A stretch of DNA of 25,747 bases from an uncultured Ruminococcus sp. (GTDB lineage: Bacteria > Bacillota > Clostridia > Oscillospirales > Ruminococcaceae): positions 1 through 25,747 of the forward strand of contig UQDR01000028.1 in the NCBI GenBank assembly GCA_900539835.1, in the 5' to 3' direction. Within the stretch, counting starts at the first letter, position 1. Every line of letters starts with the position of its first letter. The translations under genes and the position numbers were made by a program. Shown here piece by piece: positions 1 to 6,253 of this stretch. The notes beneath the pieces are model-generated. The model had not been told where the DNA came from, ran no database searches, and saw only the letters and a program-made list of their open reading frames with translations.

Positions 1-235
1 CAGGCTCAAAATAAGTATCATAAAATTCCTTATAACTCATTGTACTGTTTATCTTTACTGCTGATTTAGAAAAATCATTCATATAACGGTCATATGATTC
101 TTTAGCTTCTTTTTGTGTCGCAAAACCTCGCTCCCAATGTCTTAAACGATTGCCTTTTTCATCATAACCAAGATTGGCAACAAAGTACCACTTTTTACTT
201 TTCTTATCTTGATAAACATTTGATATTTTAGGCAT
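1..235 (-). CDS. Tyrosine integrase, N-terminal part (cut by window edge)
   Basis: Only the first 78 codons are in the window; the gene runs off the left edge. The protein begins MPKISNVYQDKKSKKWYFVA, with basic and aromatic residues alternating in short beta strands. This is typical of the AP2-like arm-binding domain at the N-terminus of Tn916-family integrases. The following stretch (around residues 64-78, MSYKEFYDTYFEP) looks like the start of the SAM-like core-binding domain. The catalytic domain is not visible, so activity cannot be judged. The ATG lies inside the end of the DUF3173 gene (8-bp overlap), so the two are probably translationally coupled. It would catalyse integration and excision of the element encoded to its right. 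The identity as an integrase is inferred from the N-terminal domain plus the DUF3173 neighbour. Confidence 0.82.
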   Translation of the reverse strand, partial: MPKISNVYQDKKSKKWYFVANLGYDEKGNRLRHWERGFATQKEAKESYDRYMNDFSKSAVKINSTMSYKEFYDTYFEP

Positions 236-440
236 TTTGCTTCACCTCTGGTCTTTCTAAGTGAATACCTAATATTTCTTCTACGGCTTCTATAGGAACA
301 CAACCTAAACGGCGATTATTATAATATCCATATCCCTTATTCACCATAAGCCTTTTTGCTTTTCTAATTATATCAGATGATTGACTTACTCCAAAACCCA
401 TTTGATATAAATCATTTTTTGTTATCATCACTATAGCCAT
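228..440 (-). CDS. DUF3173 family protein (excisionase-like, next to integrase)
   Basis: A 70-residue protein. After a short leader it carries the core MITKNDLYQMGFGVSQSSDI and later RLGCVPIEAVEEILGI, the signature of DUF3173. Genes of this family sit directly upstream of tyrosine integrases in Firmicute integrative elements, and the small helical fold and position suggest a directionality factor or integrase helper; that role is inference. The start at 440 is preferred over the in-frame ATG at 428 because an AAAGGA ribosome binding site lies 8-9 bases upstream of it. The gene overlaps the 3' end of rep by 29 bases and the integrase start by 8 bases, so rep, this gene and int form one compact transcription unit. 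Confidence 0.8.
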   Translation of the reverse strand: MAIVMITKNDLYQMGFGVSQSSDIIRKAKRLMVNKGYGYYNNRRLGCVPIEAVEEILGIHLERPEVKQNA

Positions 441-1262
441 TTGAAAAATCCTTTCTTATTTTTGTATATCTTACTTTGCTTTCTGTGAATGTCAACTCAT
501 CGTTTAAACTCTGAAATAAATGATAATTTGGCACTTTACGAGTGTATGTTTTTGTAAACACTACATTTTCATTGGAAAAATCAATGAGTTCCTCACTTGT
601 TGTTTTATTAGTTATTGGCATAATTAAGTTTCTTGATTTAAAAAAGGCTTTTTGCTTATAATTCTTTTCGTCTATATCTTTTGAAAAATATTTACTTACA
701 TATCTTCCTCTATTATCTTTACTATCTACATCAATCTTATTTATCTTTACAAATCCATGACCCCATATTTCTTGAAGTTCTTTTAATTTAATGTAAGGGA
801 AGTCAAAAAAGATTATGTGATAATGAATAGCACCTCTTTTCTGCTTCTCCCATACAGCTATATATTTTAATTTTTGTTTTTTATCATGGTATAATTGAAA
901 TTTAATCTTTTTATAAATTTATTAAATTCATAATTTGTATAAGTAATATCTTGAATATTTTCTTTAAATGTCAATGTCATAAATTTAGTTTTATTATCAA
1001 AGTTGCAATCTACTATTCGAGCAATTATCCATCGCATTTCTTGATAATGCTTGTGTTTTCTTTTTATGGAATCATATTGCTTAATAGCATTTAATATTTC
1101 ATTATCTTCATTTTCAGTTTTATCTATAATTTTATTAATACTGTTATCCTTATCAACACTTGCTGAATAGATAACGGGTTCATTGATATATTCCCATACT
1201 TCAATAGTTGTAGGTGTTTCCACTGTTTTTACATTGTAACTCTTCAACTCTTTGTAAGGCAT
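412..1262 (-). pseudogene. HUH rolling-circle Rep/relaxase, split by a -1 frameshift
   Basis: Two adjacent reading frames together encode one Rep protein of about 283 residues. The first frame (1262 down to a TAA at 867-869) contains motif I, FMTLTF. The second frame (open from 918 down to 412) contains the HUH motif as GAIHYHII (about 811-834) and the tyrosine motif as GRYVSKYFSKD (about 676-711). Joined at 897-903 they read KRLNF-QLYHDKKQKLKY with no missing residues, as in intact homologues. Rep would nick the element origin for replication and/or transfer. The start is taken as the ATG at 1260-1262, with GAGGG just upstream; the GTG at 1274 overlaps that ribosome binding site. Either the gene is inactivated by a one-base loss, or the join uses programmed -1 slippage at A AAT TTC; the sequence alone cannot decide. 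Confidence 0.85.
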
Positions 1263-1320
1263 TATTACCCTCACAATCTTGCTAATTAAAGCATGAAAAT
1301 TCTCTAGATGTTGTCCTATA

Positions 1321-1338
1321 TATCAAGTTAAGTATAGT
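1321..1338. promoter_or_regulatory. Weak operator-like sequence upstream of rep
   Basis: The sequence TATCAAGTTAAGTATAGT shares both ends, TATCAA and TATAGT, with the arm of the 34-bp operator at 3775-3808, but the two half-elements are three bases further apart. It lies about 60 bp upstream of rep. It may be a degenerate site for the same regulator or may be chance in AT-rich DNA. Confidence 0.2.
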
Positions 1339-1339
1339 A

Positions 1340-1442
1340 CACACGAGCATAAATGCTCGTGTGGGAACACTCACCATTACATTTTTTTGTCAACACTCCG
1401 TTCGGTTTGCTCTGCAACCGTGCCAAAAAAATGTAATGGTGA
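1340..1442. other. Candidate oriT / double-strand origin with two strong dyads
   Basis: The gap between the end of the FtsK-like gene and rep holds two perfect dyads. The first has 11-bp arms CACACGAGCAT (1340-1350) and ATGCTCGTGTG (1353-1363). The second has 19-bp arms TCACCATTACATTTTTTTG (1371-1389) and its complement at 1424-1442, enclosing a 34-bp spacer with its own CGGTT/AACCG stem (1403-1407 and 1416-1420). In Tn916 and ICEBs1 the transfer and replication origin lies at this same place, between the FtsK-like gene and the relaxase gene. No nick site could be identified. One dyad might alternatively act as a terminator after the FtsK-like gene. Confidence 0.5.
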
Positions 1443-1449
1443 GATGTTT

Positions 1450-2790
1450 CTAATTACTATATTTTTTAATTTCTTCGATCAAATCGAAATTTTTATCAAT
1501 GTATGGTGCTTCGTAATATCTTGGCTTCTCCCATCCTTTACCGTCAAGGTATATGTATCCACACCCAGCACCTGATATGCTCTGTAGTTCCTTTATCGTT
1601 TCGCCAAAACACATTTGATAGCCTTGATTAGACATATTGCCTAAAGCTACAATCATTGATAGATTATCTCGGATTTCAGTTGGTACATTATTAGCATTTG
1701 GTTGTTGTGTGGCAAGTATAACAAAAACCCCTGCTTGTCTACCTTTTAATATAACTGCTTTTAAATACGACATAGTTTCATCATAAGTCTTTCTATCAGC
1801 ATAAGCTCTAAAAGCCCCTAATTCATCAAATATTAAGACAATAGGGTTATAATTATGGTCTATATAATTAGAGCCATACACAAAATTATCATTCATTTCT
1901 GTATATCTTTTTTCCATTGCTTCATTTGTAAGCCTACAGACTTTAGCAATATTATTGCCGTCAGTAGCAACCTTATCTGCTCCTAAATATGCTTTAAGCT
2001 GTCCGAGGTCGCTGTTCTTTGGGTCGCAAACAAAAATTTCTGCTTGCTTTTTTAGAAACTCAAGTATCAAATAGTTTATGAAATACGTCTTTCCACTGCC
2101 AGTTCCTCCACATATTAAGGCATGTGGTTGTTTTGATATATCCCAGTTGAGATTTGAGTTTAATGGAACAAGAGCCGTATTGTTATTTGAGGTATTACCA
2201 TTACTGGAAACAACTATGCGTTTATCAGCTTGCTTTTTAAATATATAATCGCAATGTATTATTTTATCTATTTTATTTTCTATTGGTAATCCCAGCAATG
2301 CAGTAAAGCCAGTATCTAAATTGCTCATTTTATCATTAAACATATCGGCATTTTTATAGGCTCTTAAAACAATATATTCTTCATCTTCATAATATCCGAT
2401 ACAGGCAGAGTTGCTAATGATTTTTTCGGTGATTATCTTATTGTTGCTATCATATCGTTGAACTGTGGCTGTTTCATATAGTTTGTTAGCTTCTATAAAA
2501 TATTTTATATTATTTTTAATAACAGATTTAGGGGAGTTTTTTCTTTTCCCATGTTTAATTTGAAAATATTTAAACCAAACATATAAAATCAAAGATAATA
2601 TTATAAATGGGATAATCTCAATAATATTTTTTAAAATTAAAGAATTTACCCCTCGCTTTAAATCATCTAGTTGAAAGATTAATGAAAACAAAAGAATAGT
2701 AATTATTAGAGGAATATATATAGTAAATTCCCACCATTTGCTTTTATTCTTTAAACTTATTTTATAAAATTTACTATCGTCAATATTCAT
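1450..2790 (-). CDS. FtsK/TcpA-type coupling ATPase of the mobile element
   Basis: A 446-residue membrane-anchored DNA-pumping ATPase. Two hydrophobic segments (about residues 22-40 and 53-75) precede a soluble domain. That domain has a Walker A motif GGTGSGKT (228-235), a Walker B VLIFDE (318-323) and an ATQQPNA motif (360-366), as in FtsK/SpoIIIE/HerA proteins and the conjugative relatives Tn916 Orf21, ICEBs1 ConQ and TcpA. It lacks the C-terminal gamma (KOPS-reading) domain of chromosomal FtsK. The expected role is to bring the Rep-bound DNA to a transfer channel or to pump DNA itself. Its ATG overlaps the stop of the upstream small membrane gene as ATGA, with GAGGTG eight bases ahead, so the two are translationally coupled. 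The stop lies eight bases past the origin-like dyad. Confidence 0.88.
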   Translation of the reverse strand: MNIDDSKFYKISLKNKSKWWEFTIYIPLIITILLFSLIFQLDDLKRGVNSLILKNIIEIIPFIILSLILYVWFKYFQIKHGKRKNSPKSVIKNNIKYFIEANKLYETATVQRYDSNNKIITEKIISNSACIGYYEDEEYIVLRAYKNADMFNDKMSNLDTGFTALLGLPIENKIDKIIHCDYIFKKQADKRIVVSSNGNTSNNNTALVPLNSNLNWDISKQPHALICGGTGSGKTYFINYLILEFLKKQAEIFVCDPKNSDLGQLKAYLGADKVATDGNNIAKVCRLTNEAMEKRYTEMNDNFVYGSNYIDHNYNPIVLIFDELGAFRAYADRKTYDETMSYLKAVILKGRQAGVFVILATQQPNANNVPTEIRDNLSMIVALGNMSNQGYQMCFGETIKELQSISGAGCGYIYLDGKGWEKPRYYEAPYIDKNFDLIEEIKKYSN

Positions 2791-2993
2791 ATTGTTTTCA
2801 CCTCTTCTTTATAGGATCTATTTTTGTTTGGTGCTGGAATTAATTCATTCTTTTCTGCTGATACTGATACTGGCTTATTAGGTATCATTATAATTTTTTC
2901 TTTATAATTATTAGCCCTGCTCAATATGAACAAGGCTAAAAATACAGAAATAATACATGCAAAAGAAAAAATATAAATCTTTTTTACTTCCAT
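2787..2993 (-). CDS. Small single-span membrane protein
   Basis: A 68-residue protein with one hydrophobic helix at about residues 5-24 (IYIFSFACIISVFLALFIL). A basic juxtamembrane stretch and a polar C-terminal tail rich in Pro, Asn and Lys follow. I do not recognise the family. The stop codon overlaps the start of the FtsK-like ATPase (ATGA), and AAAGGA precedes its own ATG. The overlap suggests it is made in fixed ratio with the ATPase and may be a membrane partner of it; that is inference from position only. Confidence 0.7.
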   Translation of the reverse strand: MEVKKIYIFSFACIISVFLALFILSRANNYKEKIIMIPNKPVSVSAEKNELIPAPNKNRSYKEEVKTI

Positions 2994-2999
2994 ATGACA

Positions 3000-3359
3000 C
3001 TATCCTTTCTTGTTATTTTCTATGAGAAAAACATCATCTGCTGAAGCTGTGATGTTTAAATTCCCCTGTGAATAATAGGTAGTTACATTTAAATTTTTGA
3101 AGCCAAGCGGAAGTCCAACAGGAATAGGTTCATGGTTTTCTGATAAAATATCAAACAGTGGATTTGCTTTCTTTTCAATAGGCACTTTGATATTTATTTT
3201 CTCATATTTTAATTCTGGTAAAACAACAGAATATTTATATGCGTTTATATTACTTGTTCTTTCTCCATTTTTATATTCGTATGCTGGGCTTACCTCAGCC
3301 AACAAAAAAGTTTTACCGAGCGAGGTTGGGTCAATTCTTAAATCTGTGATTTTTAGCAT
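3000..3359 (-). CDS. DUF961-like small protein of mobile elements
   Basis: A 119-residue, mostly beta-strand protein without signal peptide or membrane helix. The layout GKTFLLAEVSPAYEYKNGER, then a basic linker, then KYSVVLPELKYEKINIKVP, resembles the DUF961 proteins (Tn916 Orf22/Orf23, ICEBs1 YdcP) that precede the FtsK-like gene in those elements. The resemblance is in pattern and position rather than in a diagnostic motif, so the family call is moderate. The ribosome binding site AAAGGA is about ten bases upstream of the ATG. Related proteins are thought to support element replication or transfer; the exact role is not known to me. Confidence 0.6.
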   Translation of the reverse strand: MLKITDLRIDPTSLGKTFLLAEVSPAYEYKNGERTSNINAYKYSVVLPELKYEKINIKVPIEKKANPLFDILSENHEPIPVGLPLGFKNLNVTTYYSQGNLNITASADDVFLIENNKKG

Positions 3360-3378
3360 AATATATCATTCCTTTCTA

Positions 3379-3666
3379 TTATTTATAGCTATTAATATAA
3401 ATTCTTCTGTTCGTTGTTATGGCATCAAATAACGTTATTTCTGTTTTATAATGATATAGTTGTTTTGATAGGGTTAATGCTTTAGCGACGTTTATTGCAT
3501 AGCTATAGTTAACTCTATTTTGAAAATAAAATCTTTCCAGTTAGTACTTAATTTCTTCCACATATGTTTGGCTTATTGAAAATGGAATACTGCGAAGATA
3601 GTCTCTACCAATCGCTTGAAGCTTACGAATTGCTTTGGTGTTTAGTCCTCGTAAATAGTTCGTCAT
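3379..3666 (-). pseudogene. Small element gene interrupted by an in-frame TAA
   Basis: An AAGGAAG ribosome binding site and ATG at 3666 open a frame MTNYLRGLNTKAIRKLQAIG that meets a TAA at 3541-3543 after 41 residues. The same frame then continues without interruption for 53 more codons (LERFYFQNRVNYSYAINVAK onward) to a TAA at 3379-3381, just before the ribosome binding site of the DUF961-like gene. The composition on both sides looks coding (Lys, Arg, Tyr and Ile rich), which suggests one 94-residue gene with a nonsense mutation. Alternatively only the 41-residue peptide is made. I do not recognise a family; the basic helical N-terminal part could bind DNA. Confidence 0.5.
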
Positions 3667-3712
3667 TTTTAAATCTTCCTTTCATAAATAAAAAAATTTT
3701 TCTGTTGCTTTG

Positions 3713-3739
3713 TTATTTAAAAAATACTGCTTGCTGCAT
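3713..3739 (-). CDS. Possible 8-residue leader peptide (MQQAVFFK)
   Basis: The first ATG after the 34-bp operator has a strong ribosome binding site (AAAGGAGTG, about six bases upstream). It encodes only MQQAVFFK before TAA. The next gene starts about 45 bases further on. A Shine-Dalgarno this good before such a short frame suggests a leader peptide or the remnant of a shortened first gene of the operon. Expression cannot be judged from sequence. Confidence 0.3.
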   Translation of the reverse strand: MQQAVFFK

Positions 3740-3774
3740 TGGTATCACTCCTTTCTTATTAAATTGAATGAATA

Positions 3775-3808
3775 TATCAAATGTATAGTGCATACTATAC
3801 ATTTGATA
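3775..3808. promoter_or_regulatory. 34-bp operator palindrome before the transfer operon
   Basis: Perfect 15-bp arms TATCAAATGTATAGT (3775-3789) and ACTATACATTTGATA (3794-3808) flank the four bases GCAT. The site sits between the regulator gene and the first ribosome binding site of the leftward operon. A possible minus-strand promoter, TATACA-17-TATAGT, runs through it. Its right half, extended to 3794-3813, recurs with one mismatch at the promoter of the regulator gene itself. This is the expected layout for a self-regulating repressor that also controls the transfer operon. Confidence 0.65.
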
Positions 3809-3841
3809 GTTATTGTTGTATAATAAAAAACTTAATGTTTT

Positions 3842-4099
3842 TTATTTATTTAATAATGATGAATTTTTATTTGCAGAATATAAATAACTTTTTTTATCTT
3901 GTTCAAGCATTCTTGTTAAAAGACCTTTGTTTGTCATAGATAATAGAAGTCTTGCAACATTTGGTGAAGCCCAATGTAGATATTTTGCTACTTCGTTTGA
4001 TGTTCTTTGTTCATGCCAACAGAAAAAAATAACATTCATTTCACTTTTTGATAAGTTATTATTTAACGCTAATTCAATCAAAAGTTCCAAATCAGTCAT
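3842..4099 (-). CDS. Small winged-helix regulator of the element
   Basis: An 85-residue protein made of a helical N-terminus (MTDLELLIELALNNNLSKSE) and a helix-turn-helix region, TSNEVAKYLHWASPNVARLL (about residues 33-52). A short wing ends in KKSYLYSANK. The size and pattern fit a minimal MarR/PadR-like DNA-binding domain without a separate effector domain. The ATG has AAGGAG seven to eight bases upstream. A consensus promoter (4145-4173) drives it, and an operator copy (4125-4144) lies directly against the -10 box, pointing to autorepression. A larger palindrome with the same half-site lies past its 3' end, before the downstream operon. The name of the family is inferred; the DNA-binding role is fairly secure. 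Confidence 0.7.
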   Translation of the reverse strand: MTDLELLIELALNNNLSKSEMNVIFFCWHEQRTSNEVAKYLHWASPNVARLLLSMTNKGLLTRMLEQDKKSYLYSANKNSSLLNK

Positions 4100-4124
4100 A
4101 TTATTAGCTCCTTGCTGAATATAT

Positions 4125-4144
4125 ACTATATATTTGATAGTTAT
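4125..4144. promoter_or_regulatory. Operator copy at the regulator's own promoter
   Basis: ACTATATATTTGATAGTTAT matches 3794-3813 at 19 of 20 positions, in the same orientation. It contains the inverted pair ACTAT and ATAGT. It abuts the -10 box of the regulator promoter, so a bound protein would block the transcription start. Confidence 0.6.
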
Positions 4145-4173
4145 ATAATATCATATAAATTATAGTTTGTCAA
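4145..4173 (-). promoter_or_regulatory. Sigma-A promoter of the element regulator
   Basis: On the minus strand TTGACA (4168-4173) and TATTAT (4145-4150) are separated by 17 bases. This is a near-perfect housekeeping promoter about 45 bases upstream of the regulator ATG, with the operator copy immediately downstream. Confidence 0.8.
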
Positions 4174-4267
4174 GCCCTTTTTCAAAAAAATCTTTTTATT
4201 GCAACCACTTTGCAACCAACACTAATTATATCACTATTTAATAAAATACATTAAAACTATAAAACCC

Positions 4268-4296
4268 TTGAAAACACTGCAAACTTATGTTATAAT
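4268..4296 (+). promoter_or_regulatory. Sigma-A promoter of the SRA-like gene
   Basis: TTGAAA (4268-4273), 17 bases, TATAAT (4291-4296). It lies about 65 bases upstream of the ATG at 4363, giving a short leader. It is divergent from the element regulator promoter. Confidence 0.75.
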
Positions 4297-4362
4297 AATC
4301 TAAATCCTATGGAGTGGGAATAAATTAAAATATACAAAAATAATAATTTTGAAAGGAATATT

Positions 4363-4803
4363 ATGCTACTAAAGTGTAATGAATCATTTAAAAGTCGTAA
4401 AGAGATAAGCAAAATGCTAGGTGGAGATATTCAAAAAGGAATAACAAAATCAAATAAATATGATGTTATTTTAATGTTCACTAATGAAGATGAGTTATAC
4501 TCAGATTATTTTTACCCTAAAGGTACATATGATTATTGTATGTATACAGGTATTGGTCGTAACGGACATCAAGATAATCTTGAGAATAATATGTATAATT
4601 TAAATATGTCTGTACTTACACATAAGGAGAGCAACAAACATTTACTTGTTTTTGAAAAGAGAAAAGATTTTTATTATTTTGTAGGAGAATACCAATTAAT
4701 AGAAACCCATCAAAATGTGCAACCTGATGCAAAATGCAAGTTAAGAAGGGTGTTTGTTTTCCACCTAAAAAAAATATCTGATATATTTGAGTTCTCTACA
4801 TAA
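4363..4803 (+). CDS. Stand-alone SRA/ScoMcrA-like base-reader domain protein
   Basis: A 146-residue soluble protein. The central block YDYCMYTGIGRNGHQD (about residues 56-71), then LLVFEKRKDFYYFVGEY (about 94-110), then LRRVFVFHLKK, follows the order of the SRA-like sulfur/modified-base binding domain. That domain is found at the front of McrA-type HNH endonucleases (Y-T-G-x-G-x-G-x-Q, LFEK, V-x-Y-V-G-x-F, RR-x-x-VFxL). No HNH or other nuclease motif follows: the protein ends after the domain. It could be a truncated modification-dependent restriction gene, a reader subunit or an anti-restriction decoy. AAAGGA precedes the ATG and the gene has its own promoter. Its AT-rich composition matches the neighbouring mobile element, so it may be cargo. 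The family call rests on remembered motif order only. Confidence 0.5.
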   Translation: MLLKCNESFKSRKEISKMLGGDIQKGITKSNKYDVILMFTNEDELYSDYFYPKGTYDYCMYTGIGRNGHQDNLENNMYNLNMSVLTHKESNKHLLVFEKRKDFYYFVGEYQLIETHQNVQPDAKCKLRRVFVFHLKKISDIFEFST

Positions 4804-4889
4804 GTGTGTATTCTAATTAATTTACAGACTAATCATAATTATATGAGAATCCATAATCAAATCTTCAACAAATAAAAGGAGATATCAAA

Positions 4890-5297
4890 ATGTTAAATTT
4901 ACTCGTTGAAAACAACCTGCAAAACGTTTATACCCCCCTGCCCTTTAAAATACACTTTGCCTTCTGTATAATCGCTACTTTAATATACCTTTTGCAGTAT
5001 TACAGAAAGCGTTCGCTTTATTACATATTTATAATGTTTGCAATCGACCTGACCTTCGTAACTCAGTATTATACCAGCAAAGCCGCTATAATCGCATTGT
5101 TTATAGCCGAGGTTGTGCTTATTGCATTAGCAGTTGTTTTTTCATATAAATATAATAAAAAAATCAAAGCCGAAAATGCTGCTGAAAATGCAGAAAAAGA
5201 AAAAGAAAACGCCCAAAAGAAAGAAGCTGAAAAAGCTTTTTCAGAAAATGAGAAAAAAGTTATTGACAACGCCTTTGACGATAAAGAGGATATTTAA
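4890..5297 (+). CDS. Small membrane protein with charged coiled-coil tail
   Basis: A 135-residue protein with about three hydrophobic segments (near residues 20-36, 43-58 and 65-87). It ends in a highly charged, alanine- and glutamate-rich tail (about residues 95-125, AAENAEKEKENAQKKEAEKA) likely to form a coiled coil in the cytoplasm. A strong AAAGGAG lies ten bases upstream of the ATG. The next gene starts two bases after its stop, so the two are cotranscribed. I do not recognise a family and see no catalytic motif. Confidence 0.7.
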   Translation: MLNLLVENNLQNVYTPLPFKIHFAFCIIATLIYLLQYYRKRSLYYIFIMFAIDLTFVTQYYTSKAAIIALFIAEVVLIALAVVFSYKYNKKIKAENAAENAEKEKENAQKKEAEKAFSENEKKVIDNAFDDKEDI

Positions 5298-5299
5298 TT

Positions 5300-6253
5300 A
5301 TGAAATTAGTTATCCTTGATTCTGAAACCGTTGCCCGAAATGATGTATCCTTGGACTGTATAACATCACTGGGCGATTCTGTGGTCTACGGATATACCCC
5401 TAATGATAAGGTTGCCGAGCATATCGGAAGCGCTGACGCTGTTATCTGCAACAAGTGCCTTATCACAAATGAGGTTTTTGAAAAATGCCCCAATCTGAAA
5501 TATGTGGGACTTTTCGCAACAGGTTATAACAACGTGGATATTAAATCTGCTCACGAACATGGCGCAGTTGTCTGCAATGTTCCCTCTTATTCTACAAATT
5601 CAGTGGCGCAGCATACCTTTGCTTTTATCCTCAATTATTATAATAAAATTGCAGAGTATGCTCAAACTGTAGATAACGGCGACTGGGTAAACTATAAGCT
5701 GTTTTCATACTTTTATATACCCACAACCGAGCTTGCAGGGAAAACTATTGGTATAATCGGTTATGGAGATATCGGAAAAAAGGTCGCACAGCTTGCAAAA
5801 GCCTTTGATATGAACGTTGTTACATATACCCGCTCACCTGAAAAGGTGACAGATGGCACAAAAATCTGCTCTTTTGAAGAATTGCTGAAAATTTCAGATA
5901 TTGTTTCACTTCATTGCCCGCTTACAGAGAGTAATGCAAAAATGATAAATGCCAAAACATTAGGTTTGATGAAACATAGTGCCCTGCTTGTAAATACCGC
6001 AAGAGGCGGACTGGTAGATGAACAGGCACTTGCCGACGCTTTAAATAATAATGTTATAGCCGGCGCTTGTATCGACGCATTGACCTTTGAACCCATGAGA
6101 GCAGACTGCGCTTTGAGAAATGCAAAGAACTGTACCATTACTCCTCATATCGCATGGGCACCCAAAGAAACAAGAGAAAGACTTTTAGATAAAGTTGCGG
6201 AAAACATAAAATGCTGGCTTGACGGAAAGCCGCAGAATGTAGTAAACAAATGA
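5300..6253 (+). CDS. D-2-hydroxyacid dehydrogenase (NAD-dependent)
   Basis: A 317-residue enzyme of the D-isomer-specific 2-hydroxyacid dehydrogenase family, the usual length. The Rossmann motif GYGDIG is at 154-159. The catalytic triad is visible as Arg235 (VNTARGG), Glu264 (LTFEP) and His283 (TPHIAWAP). It interconverts a 2-oxoacid and a D-2-hydroxyacid with NAD(P)H in the cytosol. The overall pattern (CNVPSYSTNSVAQHTFAFIL) is closest to glycerate dehydrogenase/hydroxypyruvate reductase, but the true substrate cannot be read from sequence. GAGG lies about ten bases before the ATG. The stop overlaps the next gene's start by four bases (ATGA), so it is coupled to the NodB-type deacetylase. 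Confidence 0.9.
   Translation: MKLVILDSETVARNDVSLDCITSLGDSVVYGYTPNDKVAEHIGSADAVICNKCLITNEVFEKCPNLKYVGLFATGYNNVDIKSAHEHGAVVCNVPSYSTNSVAQHTFAFILNYYNKIAEYAQTVDNGDWVNYKLFSYFYIPTTELAGKTIGIIGYGDIGKKVAQLAKAFDMNVVTYTRSPEKVTDGTKICSFEELLKISDIVSLHCPLTESNAKMINAKTLGLMKHSALLVNTARGGLVDEQALADALNNNVIAGACIDALTFEPMRADCALRNAKNCTITPHIAWAPKETRERLLDKVAENIKCWLDGKPQNVVNK

Noticed and set aside
1340..1442. CRISPR array reading of the repeated stems.
   Set aside because: The stems are inverted, not direct, repeats and there is no regular repeat-spacer pattern here or elsewhere in the window.
3097..3432. A 111-codon plus-strand frame opposite the DUF961-like gene.
   Set aside because: It is antisense to a gene with a good ribosome binding site and operon context; its hydrophobicity is a by-product of the AT-rich opposite strand.
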